NCBI GenBank assembly: GCA_937890005.1
Contig: CALBZA010000014.1
Span: 15,034 to 79,033, forward strand
DNA length: 64,000 bases
From: an uncultured Verrucomicrobia subdivision 3 bacterium
GTDB lineage: Bacteria; Verrucomicrobiota; Verrucomicrobiia; Limisphaerales; DASXHY01
Direction: 5' to 3'
Part shown: positions 45,106 through 52,998 of the stretch, piece after piece
How positions within the stretch are numbered: the stretch's first letter is position 1
Layout of the letters: every line of letters begins with the position of its first letter
Program-made: the position numbers and the translations under genes
The notes under the pieces: generated by a model
The model's input: the letters and a program-made list of their open reading frames with translations, nothing else
What the model was told of the DNA's origin: nothing
The model's database searches: none

Positions 45106-46509
45106 ATGGCTACGCCTGTCATCAGCATCGCTCAAATGCGGGAATGGGAGAATGCAACCTGGAAGAAAGGCCAGACCGAAGCCGAAGTGATTCGCCGTGT
45201 GGGACGAACCGTCGCGGAGCTCGCGCTTCGCCTCACCATGCCGGGTGATCTTGTCATTGTTCTTGCGGGACGGGGGAACAATGGCGCCGACGCCCGCGCC
45301 GCACTTGAGCAACTGGAGGAACGCCGTGTCGATGTGCTGCAGGTGCGTGATCCGAGCGAAGACTTCAGCGAACTCGAAACGCTGCTTGCGCTTCGTCCGG
45401 CACTGGTAATCGATGGATTGTTTGGAATCGGTGTGAACCGACCGCTGGGCGAACATTGGATCCGGTTCATCCGGCGAATCAATGAAGCCAGACTTTCCGT
45501 GCTGTCGATCGATGTTCCGTCCGGACTCGACGCGGACACTGGACGCACATTCGGCGCGGCCATCGAAGCGACTGTCACGCTGACGGTCGGCGCGCCCAAA
45601 GCCGGACTCGTTCGGAACGAAGCCGCGCCTTATGTCGGCCGGCTTGAAGTGGCCGATAACATCGGCCTTGTCCCCTGCCCTATTGAAAGCGAATTCAATT
45701 GGACTGATTCGAAGGACTTCGTCGATTTCCCACCGCGAAGAAAAGTCACCGCCCACAAGGGCTCTTGCGGACATCTCGCCATCGTAGCCGGCAGCCGGGG
45801 CTATCATGGCGCGGCCGTCCTGGCGGCACGCGGTGCACAACGCGCGCATCCAGGACTGATCACACTTTTTCCATCCGAAAGTGCATATCTGCCCTGCGCC
45901 TCACAGTTGCAGGCCGTGATGGTTCAACCCTGGCCGGAACAGCTGTCTGTCGAAACATTCGATGCATTCCTCTTCGGTCCCGGGCTGGCAGGATCGGATG
46001 TTTCAGACAAAGCGATTGAGATTCTCAGATCGCTTTGGACGCGCTCGGCGAATCCCCTCGTTGTCGATGCCAGTGCACTTTCGTGGATTCCGGCCGGATC
46101 TTGTCCACCGAATGTCGTGCGCGTCATCACACCGCATCCCGGTGAAGCCGCCCGCCTGCTCGGAGTTTCCGTGGATGATATTCAGTCGGATCGCGCCGGA
46201 GCCGTGCGGCAGCTTTCCAAAAAGTTTTCGGGATGCTGGGTGGTGCTTAAAGGACATCAGACGATCACGGGGCGTGAAACGGGTCCGTTGTTCATCAACT
46301 CGACAGGAAATCCCCTTCTCGCGCAGGGCGGCTCGGGAGATCTCCTTGCTGGATTCATTGCCGGGCTGCTGGTGCAACCAGGCCTTCAGTCCGATCCCCT
46401 TCGCACGATTCGCTACGCTGTCTGGATACATGGCGCGGCGGCGGATCAACTCAGTCGATTCCGTCCGAACTGGGTCATAGAAGATCTCGCCAGCGAACTC
46501 GGAAAATAG
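45106..46509 (+). CDS. nnr: Bifunctional NAD(P)HX repair enzyme (epimerase NnrE plus dehydratase NnrD)
   Basis: This 467-residue fusion repairs hydrated NAD(P)H. The N-terminal YjeF_N epimerase domain (about 1-210) has IDGLFGIGVNRPL and SIDVPSGLDADTG. The C-terminal dehydratase domain has TPHPGEAARLLGV, VVLKGHQTI and AQGGSGDLLAGFIAGLL. The epimerase loop usually written NNGGDG reads N58-N-G-A-D-A63 here: the Asp is kept but two glycines are replaced. Epimerase activity may therefore be altered or lost, while the dehydratase motifs are intact. Confidence 0.93.
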   Translation: MATPVISIAQMREWENATWKKGQTEAEVIRRVGRTVAELALRLTMPGDLVIVLAGRGNNGADARAALEQLEERRVDVLQVRDPSEDFSELETLLALRPALVIDGLFGIGVNRPLGEHWIRFIRRINEARLSVLSIDVPSGLDADTGRTFGAAIEATVTLTVGAPKAGLVRNEAAPYVGRLEVADNIGLVPCPIESEFNWTDSKDFVDFPPRRKVTAHKGSCGHLAIVAGSRGYHGAAVLAARGAQRAHPGLITLFPSESAYLPCASQLQAVMVQPWPEQLSVETFDAFLFGPGLAGSDVSDKAIEILRSLWTRSANPLVVDASALSWIPAGSCPPNVVRVITPHPGEAARLLGVSVDDIQSDRAGAVRQLSKKFSGCWVVLKGHQTITGRETGPLFINSTGNPLLAQGGSGDLLAGFIAGLLVQPGLQSDPLRTIRYAVWIHGAAADQLSRFRPNWVIEDLASELGK

Positions 46510-46584
46510 TGGATTACGCAGGACCTGCTGTCGCCGGCATCCATATTCCGGCCGATTTGGTATCGCACGTTTTCATCTGCACCG

Positions 46585-46607
46585 CTCGAATCCTCGTCAA
46601 ATTCGAG
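46585..46607. promoter_or_regulatory. Inverted repeat upstream of uxaE
   Basis: CTCGAAT and ATTCGAG flank a 9-nt spacer (46585-46607), 96 bp before the uxaE start. Spacing and position fit an operator for a dimeric regulator or a leader hairpin. No regulator gene adjoins it. Confidence 0.35.
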
Positions 46608-46702
46608 GTGCATAAAATCTCATCTGCCTTGCCGTTTTCTCACAATTCTGACGATTGACCCCTATCCACCACGAATGCAGAATCGCCCGAAACTTAGATC
46701 AC

Positions 46703-47956
46703 ATGCTCAAGATCGCTAAATACTCCATCGGCGTCGGGGACCGTTTCGCCCAACAGGCTGAAGCTCAATTGCGCGCGTGCGTGCTCGCGGCGGAAAAGGG
46801 CGTCGAAGTCATCCCTGTCTGGAACAAATCTAACCGCGAACACATGATCGTCGGCTCCGAACCTTCCAGCGTCCGCGCCGCCGCGGATGCCGCCGTGAAA
46901 AAGCTCGGATGGCAGAAGATGCATCACGTCGATGCCGATCATATTCGCCTCGAAACGGTCGATCGTTTCGTCCCGCATTCCGACTTCTTCACGATCGATG
47001 TCGCCGATTCGATCGGAAAGCCTGCCTCGGCGGAATCGGTCAAAGCATTTGCAGACCGGCATCCGGAACTGAGCGGCCGCATTGAGATCGCCGGCATTGA
47101 AGGCGGCATCAATTCATCCCGCGCCGAAGTGGAACGCATCGCCAACAAATTCCTCTTCGCCGTCCAGGAAGCCGCTGTCATTTATCGACACATCGCCAAG
47201 CTCAAGGGCGAAGGGAAATTCATCACCGAAGTTTCCATGGACGAAACCGATTCGCCGCAGACGCCGGTGGAACTGCTCGTCATCCTTGTGGCCCTTGCGG
47301 ACGAAAAGGTTCCGATCCAGACCGTCGCGCCAAAGTTCACTGGACGATTCAACAAAGGCGTCGATTACGTCGGCGACGTCGCGCAGTTCGAAAAGGAATT
47401 CAACGACGACCTCTGCGTCATCCGCTTTGCCATTGAGAAGTATGGCCTGCCTGACACATTGAAACTCAGCGTGCATTCCGGCAGCGACAAGTTTTCCATC
47501 TACGGACCGATTCATCGCGCGATCAAGCGTCACAATGCCGGCCTGCATCTCAAGACAGCGGGCACCACGTGGCTCGAAGAGATCATCGGCCTTGCGGAAG
47601 CCGGTGGCGAAGGACTGGCGCTCGCGAAGGAAATCTATGCGCAGGCGCTCGCGCACATCGACGAACTTTGCGCGCCTTATGCAACTGTGATCGACATCGA
47701 TCGTTCGAAGCTTCCTTCGACGGAAGAGATCGCGGGCTGGGACGCAGCGCGTTTTGCCGCATCGGTGCGTCACGATCAAAAGTCGCCGCATTTCAATGCA
47801 AACGTTCGTCAGTTGCTCCACGTCGGCTTCAAGGTCGCGGCGAAGAAAGGCGAAACCTATCTCTCGCTCGTCCGCAAATGCGAGGAAACCATCGCCCGCA
47901 ACGTGACCGGCAATCTCTTCGACCGGCACGTGAAACCGGTGTTCCTTGGACAGTAA
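46703..47956 (+). CDS. uxaE: Tagaturonate epimerase
   Basis: This 417-residue cytoplasmic enzyme of the UxaE family interconverts D-tagaturonate and D-fructuronate in galacturonate breakdown. Recognisable parts are YSIGVGDRFAQQAEAQLRA at the N-terminus, MHHVDADHIRLETVDRFVP, FTIDVADSIG, EVSMDETDSPQTPVELLVI and LKLSVHSGSDKFSIYGPIH. The ATG at 46703 is chosen because the family starts near KYSIGVGDRF; the frame is open 16 codons further upstream. Other uronate genes (uxaC, uxuAB) are not in the window, and the surrounding GH43 and rhamnosidase genes fit pectin use. The assignment is by recall of the family pattern. Confidence 0.87.
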   Translation: MLKIAKYSIGVGDRFAQQAEAQLRACVLAAEKGVEVIPVWNKSNREHMIVGSEPSSVRAAADAAVKKLGWQKMHHVDADHIRLETVDRFVPHSDFFTIDVADSIGKPASAESVKAFADRHPELSGRIEIAGIEGGINSSRAEVERIANKFLFAVQEAAVIYRHIAKLKGEGKFITEVSMDETDSPQTPVELLVILVALADEKVPIQTVAPKFTGRFNKGVDYVGDVAQFEKEFNDDLCVIRFAIEKYGLPDTLKLSVHSGSDKFSIYGPIHRAIKRHNAGLHLKTAGTTWLEEIIGLAEAGGEGLALAKEIYAQALAHIDELCAPYATVIDIDRSKLPSTEEIAGWDAARFAASVRHDQKSPHFNANVRQLLHVGFKVAAKKGETYLSLVRKCEETIARNVTGNLFDRHVKPVFLGQ

Positions 47957-47973
47957 GCTGATCCCAAATCTTC

Positions 47974-48008
47974 AAACCCCACGTGCCAGCGAAGCCGTGG
48001 GGTTTTGT
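47974..48008 (+). terminator. Rho-independent terminator after uxaE
   Basis: AACCCCACG / CGTGGGGTT forms a 9-bp GC-rich stem with a 12-nt loop, followed by TTTTG, 18 bp after the uxaE stop. Confidence 0.85.
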
Positions 48009-48022
48009 TCTTAAGGTTGAGT

Positions 48023-48214
48023 TTTACAGAAGGCAACGAAGGGAACGAAGGAAAGTCGGAGATCGATTTGAATCTGCACGTGCTGACGACGTGAATTTTG
48101 ATACAACACTCGAAGCGTTATCGCCGATGGTTGGAAAACCCAATACAGGAAATTTATCGCCAGGCGTTTGAATCCAATCCGTGTTTCTTCGTTCCCTTCG
48201 TTGCCTTCGGTAAA
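48023..48214. repeat. Short inverted-repeat element, YRRQRRERR family
   Basis: The left arm, 48023-48050 (TTTACAGAAGGCAACGAAGG then GAACGAAG), and the right arm, 48187-48214, are inverted copies matching at 27 of 28 positions. They enclose about 136 bp. Each arm translates outwards as YRRQRRERR, which makes short open frames look like genes on both strands; I do not call them. A third copy of the arm lies at 49729. The structure suggests a miniature transposable or REP-type element between uxaE and the Gfo/Idh gene, or hairpin-forming spacer DNA. Confidence 0.75.
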
Positions 48215-48224
48215 CCTCTCCCAT

Positions 48225-49640
48225 TCAAATCGCCCATCCAGGTCGATGCGGGAAATCCAGCCAGCGATTCAAGTCCGGGCGGTTTTTGAATCGCATCGCA
48301 GGTCCATCCCATTCCAATCGCTCCCCTGCTCCAACGCATTGAGCAACATTGCCAAGCAGTGTGAACTCCGTGAGTCGCGCCGAATAATCGAATCCTGCCG
48401 CCGTGTTTGTCCGCCCTTCGCGAACGGCATTCAGAAAGTCATCCATGATGTTCCCCGGCCGGCGCAATGTTTTCGCCGGCGCAGAAATCTCCCGCATCTT
48501 CGCCCACGGCACCACATGCATGCGTCCGCCATAGGTTCCGGTGTAGATGATTCCCTTGTCACCGACGTAAATCGTCCCGCTGTTGTCGAACTCTTCCTCC
48601 GGATATTGCTTCTTCAATTCCCGCAACAAAGGCGGAAGATTCTGCACTTCCGTCGGAGCCGCTTTCATGCTGCTCAACAACGCGGGATCGGCGCCGTGCG
48701 TCAATCCTTCATACCAATAAACCTTCACCGGCGGCTGGCCTTGACGCGCGGGAAAATCCCATCGCACCCGGCCGCCCAGCGGATACCGTTCATCGGCTCC
48801 GCCGTAGATCTCCTCCGCTTCGACTGCACTTGGATGCTCCAGCTTGAGCGCCCAATAAACACCGTCGAGCACATGGGTTCCCATGTTGCCAAGCGAACCG
48901 TTCCCGAAATCATGCCAGCCGTGCCATTCGTGCGGATGCAGATCGGAATGAAAATCCCTGTAAGGCGCCGGTCCAATCCACGAATCCCAGTTCATTCCCT
49001 TCGGCAAATTTTCTATCGCCGGTCGCGGACCGGTTCCACCATTCGCGCGATTGGTCCAGCTGTAAGTCTCCCGAACATTTCCAATGACTCCCGCCTGGAT
49101 GAATTCCACCAGCCGATGATACCCCTCCTGACAGTGTCCCTGATTTCCCATCTGCGTCGCGACCTTGTAATGCTTCGCCATCTTGCGCAGCTTCCGCGCT
49201 TCGGCGACGTCATGGCTGAGCGGCTTTTCGCAGTAAACGCCGATGCCTGCCTGCATGGCGAGCAACGAGGCCGGAGCGTGATGATGATTGGGCGACGCAA
49301 TCGTCACGGCGTCGATTTCCCGATGCATTTTGTCGAACATCACCCGATAGTCCGAAAACACCCGCACACTGCCTGGATCACGATCCTGCTTTTTCAACCA
49401 GTCCAGCACATGCGCCAGACGCGATTCATCCGGATCGACAATCGCCACGAGATTGTCGCCGCTTTGATTCACGACCCAGTCGAGCAGCGGCATCGCCCGC
49501 CCGCCGCATCCGATCTGCGCGCAATTCAACCGTCGGGAATGTCCGTTCACTTTGGAGGTTGCAACCGGCGCGGCGCAACCGGCGGTCAGGGCAGCTGCGG
49601 CGAGGGCACTTTGTCTGAGGAAATGTCGGCGTGAGAACAT
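48225..49640 (-). CDS. Tat-exported Gfo/Idh/MocA family oxidoreductase
   Basis: This 471-residue NAD(P)-dependent oxidoreductase or glycosidase-like enzyme has a Tat signal (SRRHFLRQSALAAAALTAGC), possibly ending in a lipobox (TAGC). The Rossmann domain follows: CAQIGCGGRAMPLLDWV, VAIVDPDESR, AVTIASPNHHHAPASLLAMQ, and the EKP motif in GVYCEKPLSHD. The C-terminal domain has WDSWIGPAPYRDFHSDLHPHEWHGWHDFGNGSLGN, where H and D residues may contact sugar. Exported members are common in Planctomycetota and Verrucomicrobiota and act on sugars or glycosides; some use a bound NAD(H) for redox-neutral chemistry. The neighbouring GH43 gene suggests a shared glycan pathway. Confidence 0.9.
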   Translation of the reverse strand: MFSRRHFLRQSALAAAALTAGCAAPVATSKVNGHSRRLNCAQIGCGGRAMPLLDWVVNQSGDNLVAIVDPDESRLAHVLDWLKKQDRDPGSVRVFSDYRVMFDKMHREIDAVTIASPNHHHAPASLLAMQAGIGVYCEKPLSHDVAEARKLRKMAKHYKVATQMGNQGHCQEGYHRLVEFIQAGVIGNVRETYSWTNRANGGTGPRPAIENLPKGMNWDSWIGPAPYRDFHSDLHPHEWHGWHDFGNGSLGNMGTHVLDGVYWALKLEHPSAVEAEEIYGGADERYPLGGRVRWDFPARQGQPPVKVYWYEGLTHGADPALLSSMKAAPTEVQNLPPLLRELKKQYPEEEFDNSGTIYVGDKGIIYTGTYGGRMHVVPWAKMREISAPAKTLRRPGNIMDDFLNAVREGRTNTAAGFDYSARLTEFTLLGNVAQCVGAGERLEWDGPAMRFKNRPDLNRWLDFPHRPGWAI

Positions 49641-49728
49641 CGCAGTATTGGATGCTTCGAACGCGCATCTGATTCAAGCGGAAATCCCGGTCAGACAGAA
49701 TTTCGTCCATCTGACGAAACGTCGATTC

Positions 49729-49757
49729 TTTACAGAAGACAACGAAGGGAACGAAGG
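49729..49757. repeat. Third copy of the YRRQRRERR repeat arm
   Basis: TTTACAGAAGACAACGAAGG continuing as GAACGAAGG matches the left arm at 48023-48051 with one difference (GAC for GGC). It lies in the 233-bp gap between the GH43 and Gfo/Idh genes and has the same orientation as the left arm. No inverted partner is visible nearby. Confidence 0.7.
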
Positions 49758-49873
49758 ACTTCAAGACGGCGCAGTGCTGTTCTCTTACCGTTGCAGGTTT
49801 TCCAACCTGCCGGAACATGGGACTTTTCAGCCCCGTGTCCTCGAATCGTCGAACCGAAGAATATCCGAAACGA

Positions 49874-51694
49874 TCATCGAATCGGTTCACCCTTCGAACC
49901 GGGTGGGAACGTCACTTCCATCGGATCGCTCTTCAGAATTCTGCCCTCGGCATCGAATTCCATCCGCGCGATGCAGGTCTGGCGCGTGTAACCGTTTCCA
50001 TTCGGAATCGCGTGACGATGATAGATGATATACCAGCGGTCCGTGCCCGGAACGTTGATCACCGAATGATGCGCCGTTCCAACTGCACGACCGCGACGGC
50101 GCAGAATCACATTGTCCGGCGGAATTTCGATCGGTCCGAGCGGCGACTTCGACGTGCCGTAGGCAACCTGATAATTCGGATCGCGCGCATCGTTCTCAGA
50201 CCACATGAAATAATAAATCCCGTTTCGCTTGATGACGAAGATCCCTTCATTGAACCGGCGAGGCGTCATCCGTTTTGCAGGTCCATCCAGCGTGATCATG
50301 TCGGGCTTCAGTTTGTAAACGTAAAGATTCCCCTGCCCGTAATAGAGATACGCCTGGCCGTCCTCATCGATGAACGCAAAAGGATCGATCGCCTGCCCGG
50401 GCAGTTCGCGGCTCGGCTTGATGAGCGGACCATCCAGCGCATCCTTGAAGCGTCCCACCGGGCGATTGTTTGTCGCGACACCGATCTGTTGTTCGGCGCA
50501 GAAGTAAAAATAGTAAGTGCCGTCGCGCCGGATCATCGCCGGTGCCCAGGCGCGAATCTTCGCCCAGCTCAAATCCTTCGTGACATCGAGAATCATTCCC
50601 TCGTTCTTCCAATGAATGAGATCTTTCGAGGACCACGCGGAAAAATCCGTCGTCTGCCACTGCTCCTTGTCTGAAGTTGGATAAACGTAATACGTGTCAT
50701 CGAACACGACCGCATGCGGATCAGCCGTGAAGCCTTCCAGAATCGGCTGCGGCGGTTCCGCTGCCATTTCACGCGCATGCGCCTCAAGGAGCGGATCAAC
50801 CACGCTCCGTTCCACCTCGACCACGCTGCAGTGCAGAGTTCCGGATGGGAACGTGGCATTCGTCACCTGATTCCACGTCACAAGGTCCTTCGATTCCCAC
50901 ATGCCCATGCGACTGCGGCTGCGATAACGGTCGATGTACGCGACATAACGATCGCCAAGTTTCATGGGCCAGGCGCCTTCCCAATCCTCGTTTGTGAACA
51001 ATGGCGATGAGTTCGTGTAAGGCCCCGCGATCTTGCCCGAAACTGCGAACCGGTTGCCCTGCCAGGAATGCTTGTAAAAGAGATAAAACTTTCCGTCCGC
51101 CTCCAGAATGCTCGCATCGATCTGACTGTGCCCGGGATCGAAGAACAGTTTCGGCTTGGAAAACGTCTTGAAGTCGGTGGTCGTCACCGCATAGGTGCGC
51201 CAGTATTCCGGCGTTTCGTTGGTGAAGCTTGACGACCAGTAGATCAGGAAATTTCCGTTTGCAGCGTCCCATCGAATTTCCGGAGCCCAACACAGTTTGC
51301 ACGCCGGATTGTCGGCCATGACGGGAATTGCGACCGGATCGCTCCAGTTCAACAAATCTTTGGAACTGGAATAACCGATCGTCTTGCCGGTCCAGGACGT
51401 CGTCCAGACGAGATGAAACGTTCCGTCCGCCGCGCGGAAGAGCGACGGATCACGCATGAGCTTGCTTTCGCCAACCGTTGGTTTCAGCACGCCGCGATCG
51501 CCCATGAGTGGTTCCCAGTTGTAGCCGTTCGTGCTCCAGGCCAGGTGCAGACCGTCCTCTCCATCACCTCGAAACGTGGCCATAACGAACACGCGGTCAT
51601 TGGCGGCAGTAGCAGCAGCAGAGAGCGAAAGTGTACTTGAAGAAAATCCGGCGAAAGTGAGAAGCAGGCAAAGCAGGTTCGTAAATCGTGTCAT
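49874..51694 (-). CDS. Exported tandem GH43-like glycosidase
   Basis: This 606-residue secreted protein has the signal peptide MTRFTNLLCLLLTFAGFSSS; an ATG 8 codons upstream is the alternative start. It carries two five-bladed GH43/GH32-like propellers. Domain 1 (about 30-300): MRDPSLFRAADGTFHLVWT, IDASILEADGKFYLFYK and EGAWPMKLGDRYVAYIDRY. Domain 2 (about 300-606): TADPHAVVFDDTYYVYPT, AWAPAMIRRDGTYYFYF, AIDPFAFIDEDGQAYLYYG and NEGIFVIKRNGIYYFMW. Each domain keeps acidic residues where GH43 enzymes place the base, pKa modulator and acid. GH43 members mostly cleave arabinofuranosides or xylosides. The two domains may differ in substrate. Confidence 0.87.
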   Translation of the reverse strand: MTRFTNLLCLLLTFAGFSSSTLSLSAAATAANDRVFVMATFRGDGEDGLHLAWSTNGYNWEPLMGDRGVLKPTVGESKLMRDPSLFRAADGTFHLVWTTSWTGKTIGYSSSKDLLNWSDPVAIPVMADNPACKLCWAPEIRWDAANGNFLIYWSSSFTNETPEYWRTYAVTTTDFKTFSKPKLFFDPGHSQIDASILEADGKFYLFYKHSWQGNRFAVSGKIAGPYTNSSPLFTNEDWEGAWPMKLGDRYVAYIDRYRSRSRMGMWESKDLVTWNQVTNATFPSGTLHCSVVEVERSVVDPLLEAHAREMAAEPPQPILEGFTADPHAVVFDDTYYVYPTSDKEQWQTTDFSAWSSKDLIHWKNEGMILDVTKDLSWAKIRAWAPAMIRRDGTYYFYFCAEQQIGVATNNRPVGRFKDALDGPLIKPSRELPGQAIDPFAFIDEDGQAYLYYGQGNLYVYKLKPDMITLDGPAKRMTPRRFNEGIFVIKRNGIYYFMWSENDARDPNYQVAYGTSKSPLGPIEIPPDNVILRRRGRAVGTAHHSVINVPGTDRWYIIYHRHAIPNGNGYTRQTCIARMEFDAEGRILKSDPMEVTFPPGSKGEPIR

Positions 51695-52073
51695 TGTGCA
51701 ATCGGTTGTTGAACGCATATCGAAACAAACGCCTGCAGCCTATCCCGCCCACGCGAACCAAAGCAAGCACCCGCGTCATTAGCGGATGGAAGACTTTTCC
51801 TTAGCCCCAGATTGAACACAGATGAAACACGGCGTGGAACACTCCTGATGGGGACCGCAGCCGCCCCGGCTGCCGTTCGGTGCGCCCTCGTGCCGAACAC
51901 ACAAGCGCGGAAATAAACCGGGCAGCAATGGAAGCTTCACGTCCTTCAAATGCAGATCGCGAGGCGCAATCTGCTGCGTCCGGGGCGGGACGCGCTCCCC
52001 TTCCCGAATTTTGAACCGCAAAGATCGCAAAGATCGCAGAGGTGATTACGGACACCTCATTCTCATTTTCTGA
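51695..52073. other. 379-bp gap between the GH43 gene and a lipoprotein gene, with a CGCAAAGAT repeat
   Basis: No gene is supported here. At 52013-52042 the sequence GAACCGCAAAGATCGCAAAG continues as ATCGCAGAGG, a tandem 9-bp unit (CGCAAAGAT) of a type common as intergenic repeat DNA. The GC-rich stretch at 51850-52010 (GGGGACCGCAGCCGCC; CGTCCGGGGCGGGACGCG) looks like diverged repeat material. No promoter or terminator could be read with confidence. Confidence 0.5.
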
Positions 52074-52643
52074 TCATCGTCCTTTTTTACCTTCGGCTTG
52101 ATGATCAGCGCCCAGATGAAGTTCAACCAGAGAAATGCACTCCTGAAGTCCTGCCAGGTTCGTGCTCGCAGGCCACTCCTGCAAATAAGCTGGCAGATTT
52201 GTCCAGACAACCCGATTGCTCATCCCGTTGTATGCGAATTCCAGCGTCACGATTCTGCCATCCACTACGATCACCGGCTGTCGAGGCAGTCCCGGGTATG
52301 AAGGGTTTAGGTCCCTCCAAATACTATCCAACTCTTCGTTCACCAGCTCCGGCGTAAAGGAAAAGAAACCACGCCGCTGAAGTTGTGCAGTTAATTCAGT
52401 GATTCTCGCAGGTTCCACTCGATAGTGAATCACCTCTCCATAATGGTTCTGTGTCGCTGCTCCATTCGAATACAGCTTGATGGTTCTTGTTGGAACATGC
52501 CCAAACATACGGTCAACGTAGGCAAGAAATACTGCAGGTTGGCCCGCGTTTTCTGCCCGCTCAGCGTGAAAACTGCCTTCTGATAAACCGTTCGTGGAGC
52601 AACCGGCTACGACTACCAACATCATCATTATTAGGTATTTCAT
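52074..52643 (-). CDS. Lipoprotein with DUF6438-like domain
   Basis: This 189-residue lipoprotein has the signal MKYLIMMMLVVVAGC, giving a lipobox VAGC with the lipidated Cys at residue 15. The mature part has TRTIKLYSNGAATQNHYGEV, ITELTAQLQRRGFFSF and VIVVDGRIVTLEFAYNG. This resembles the small beta-rich DUF6438 domain, whose function is unknown; I hold the name loosely. The ATG at 52641-52643 is chosen because it starts the lipoprotein signal and overlaps the stop of a small upstream frame as ATGA. A further 15 codons are open upstream. Confidence 0.72.
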   Translation of the reverse strand: MKYLIMMMLVVVAGCSTNGLSEGSFHAERAENAGQPAVFLAYVDRMFGHVPTRTIKLYSNGAATQNHYGEVIHYRVEPARITELTAQLQRRGFFSFTPELVNEELDSIWRDLNPSYPGLPRQPVIVVDGRIVTLEFAYNGMSNRVVWTNLPAYLQEWPASTNLAGLQECISLVELHLGADHQAEGKKGR

Positions 52644-52771
52644 GAGAGTCCTGTATTGTGGGGACATCCTTGTCGATACGCCATCCATTCCAGTTCATCG
52701 TCTGGAGTGCGCATTTTGAAGAATTGCGCCACCGACTCCATCGACGCGTATTGGTTTGCGGGCGCGTCCAT
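52640..52771 (-). CDS. Possible 43-residue small protein coupled to the lipoprotein gene
   Basis: An ATG frame of 43 codons (MDAPANQYASMESVAQFFKM ... CPHNTGLS) ends in a TGA that overlaps the lipoprotein ATG (ATGA, 52640-52643). Its own ATG follows immediately after the stop of another short frame. The composition is soluble and mixed, with no known motif. Two tight junctions in a row favour a real short operon, but there is no family support. Confidence 0.35.
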   Translation of the reverse strand: MDAPANQYASMESVAQFFKMRTPDDELEWMAYRQGCPHNTGLS

Positions 52772-52891
52772 TCATTTTTCAATCTGGCGTCCTGTCCTGT
52801 GGAACTCCTCCACGCGACGCAAGAGCCCGGGTAGCGATTTGCTCCAACTCCCGCGTAGAATGGCTTTGCGGCAATGCTTTTCAATCAACAA
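52772..52891 (-). pseudogene. Possible short gene or 3' remnant upstream of the small protein
   Basis: The frame reads ...LIEDPDLRRAEWVLLIEKHC and continues RKAILRGSWSKSLPGLLRRV EEF before stopping directly ahead of the 43-codon frame. The peptide looks protein-like, but the only starts are TTG codons around 52886-52891, and the frame is open back into the terminator of the large upstream gene. It may be a small gene with an unusual start or the tail of a deleted gene. Confidence 0.2.
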
Positions 52892-52945
52892 AACCCATTC
52901 AGCCCTCCGAAGATCAGGATCTTCGATCAGGCTCAGTGTAAAACA

Positions 52946-52979
52946 CCAGGGGCGCGTTCCTGGGAAACGCGCCCTGGCG
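52946..52979 (-). terminator. Hairpin terminator after the 1861-residue protein gene
   Basis: On the minus strand, CCAGGGCGCGTT pairs with AACGCGCCCCTGG (one bulged C) around a short loop, followed by TGTTTTA. It starts about 20 bp after the stop codon at 52999. Confidence 0.72.
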
Positions 52980-52998
52980 AATTTCGGATTTGTCGAAG

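Noticed and set aside
44707..45849. Open frame of 380 codons on the minus strand across the GH20/nnr junction
   Set aside because: It is antisense to two well-supported genes and has no domain features.
47983..48224. Two small open frames on opposite strands containing YRRQRRERR
   Set aside because: The shared peptide comes from translating the inverted repeat arms; there is no independent coding evidence.
48168..49634. Open frame of 488 codons on the plus strand
   Set aside because: It is antisense to the Gfo/Idh gene, which has a Tat signal and Rossmann motifs; the antisense peptide has no domain features.
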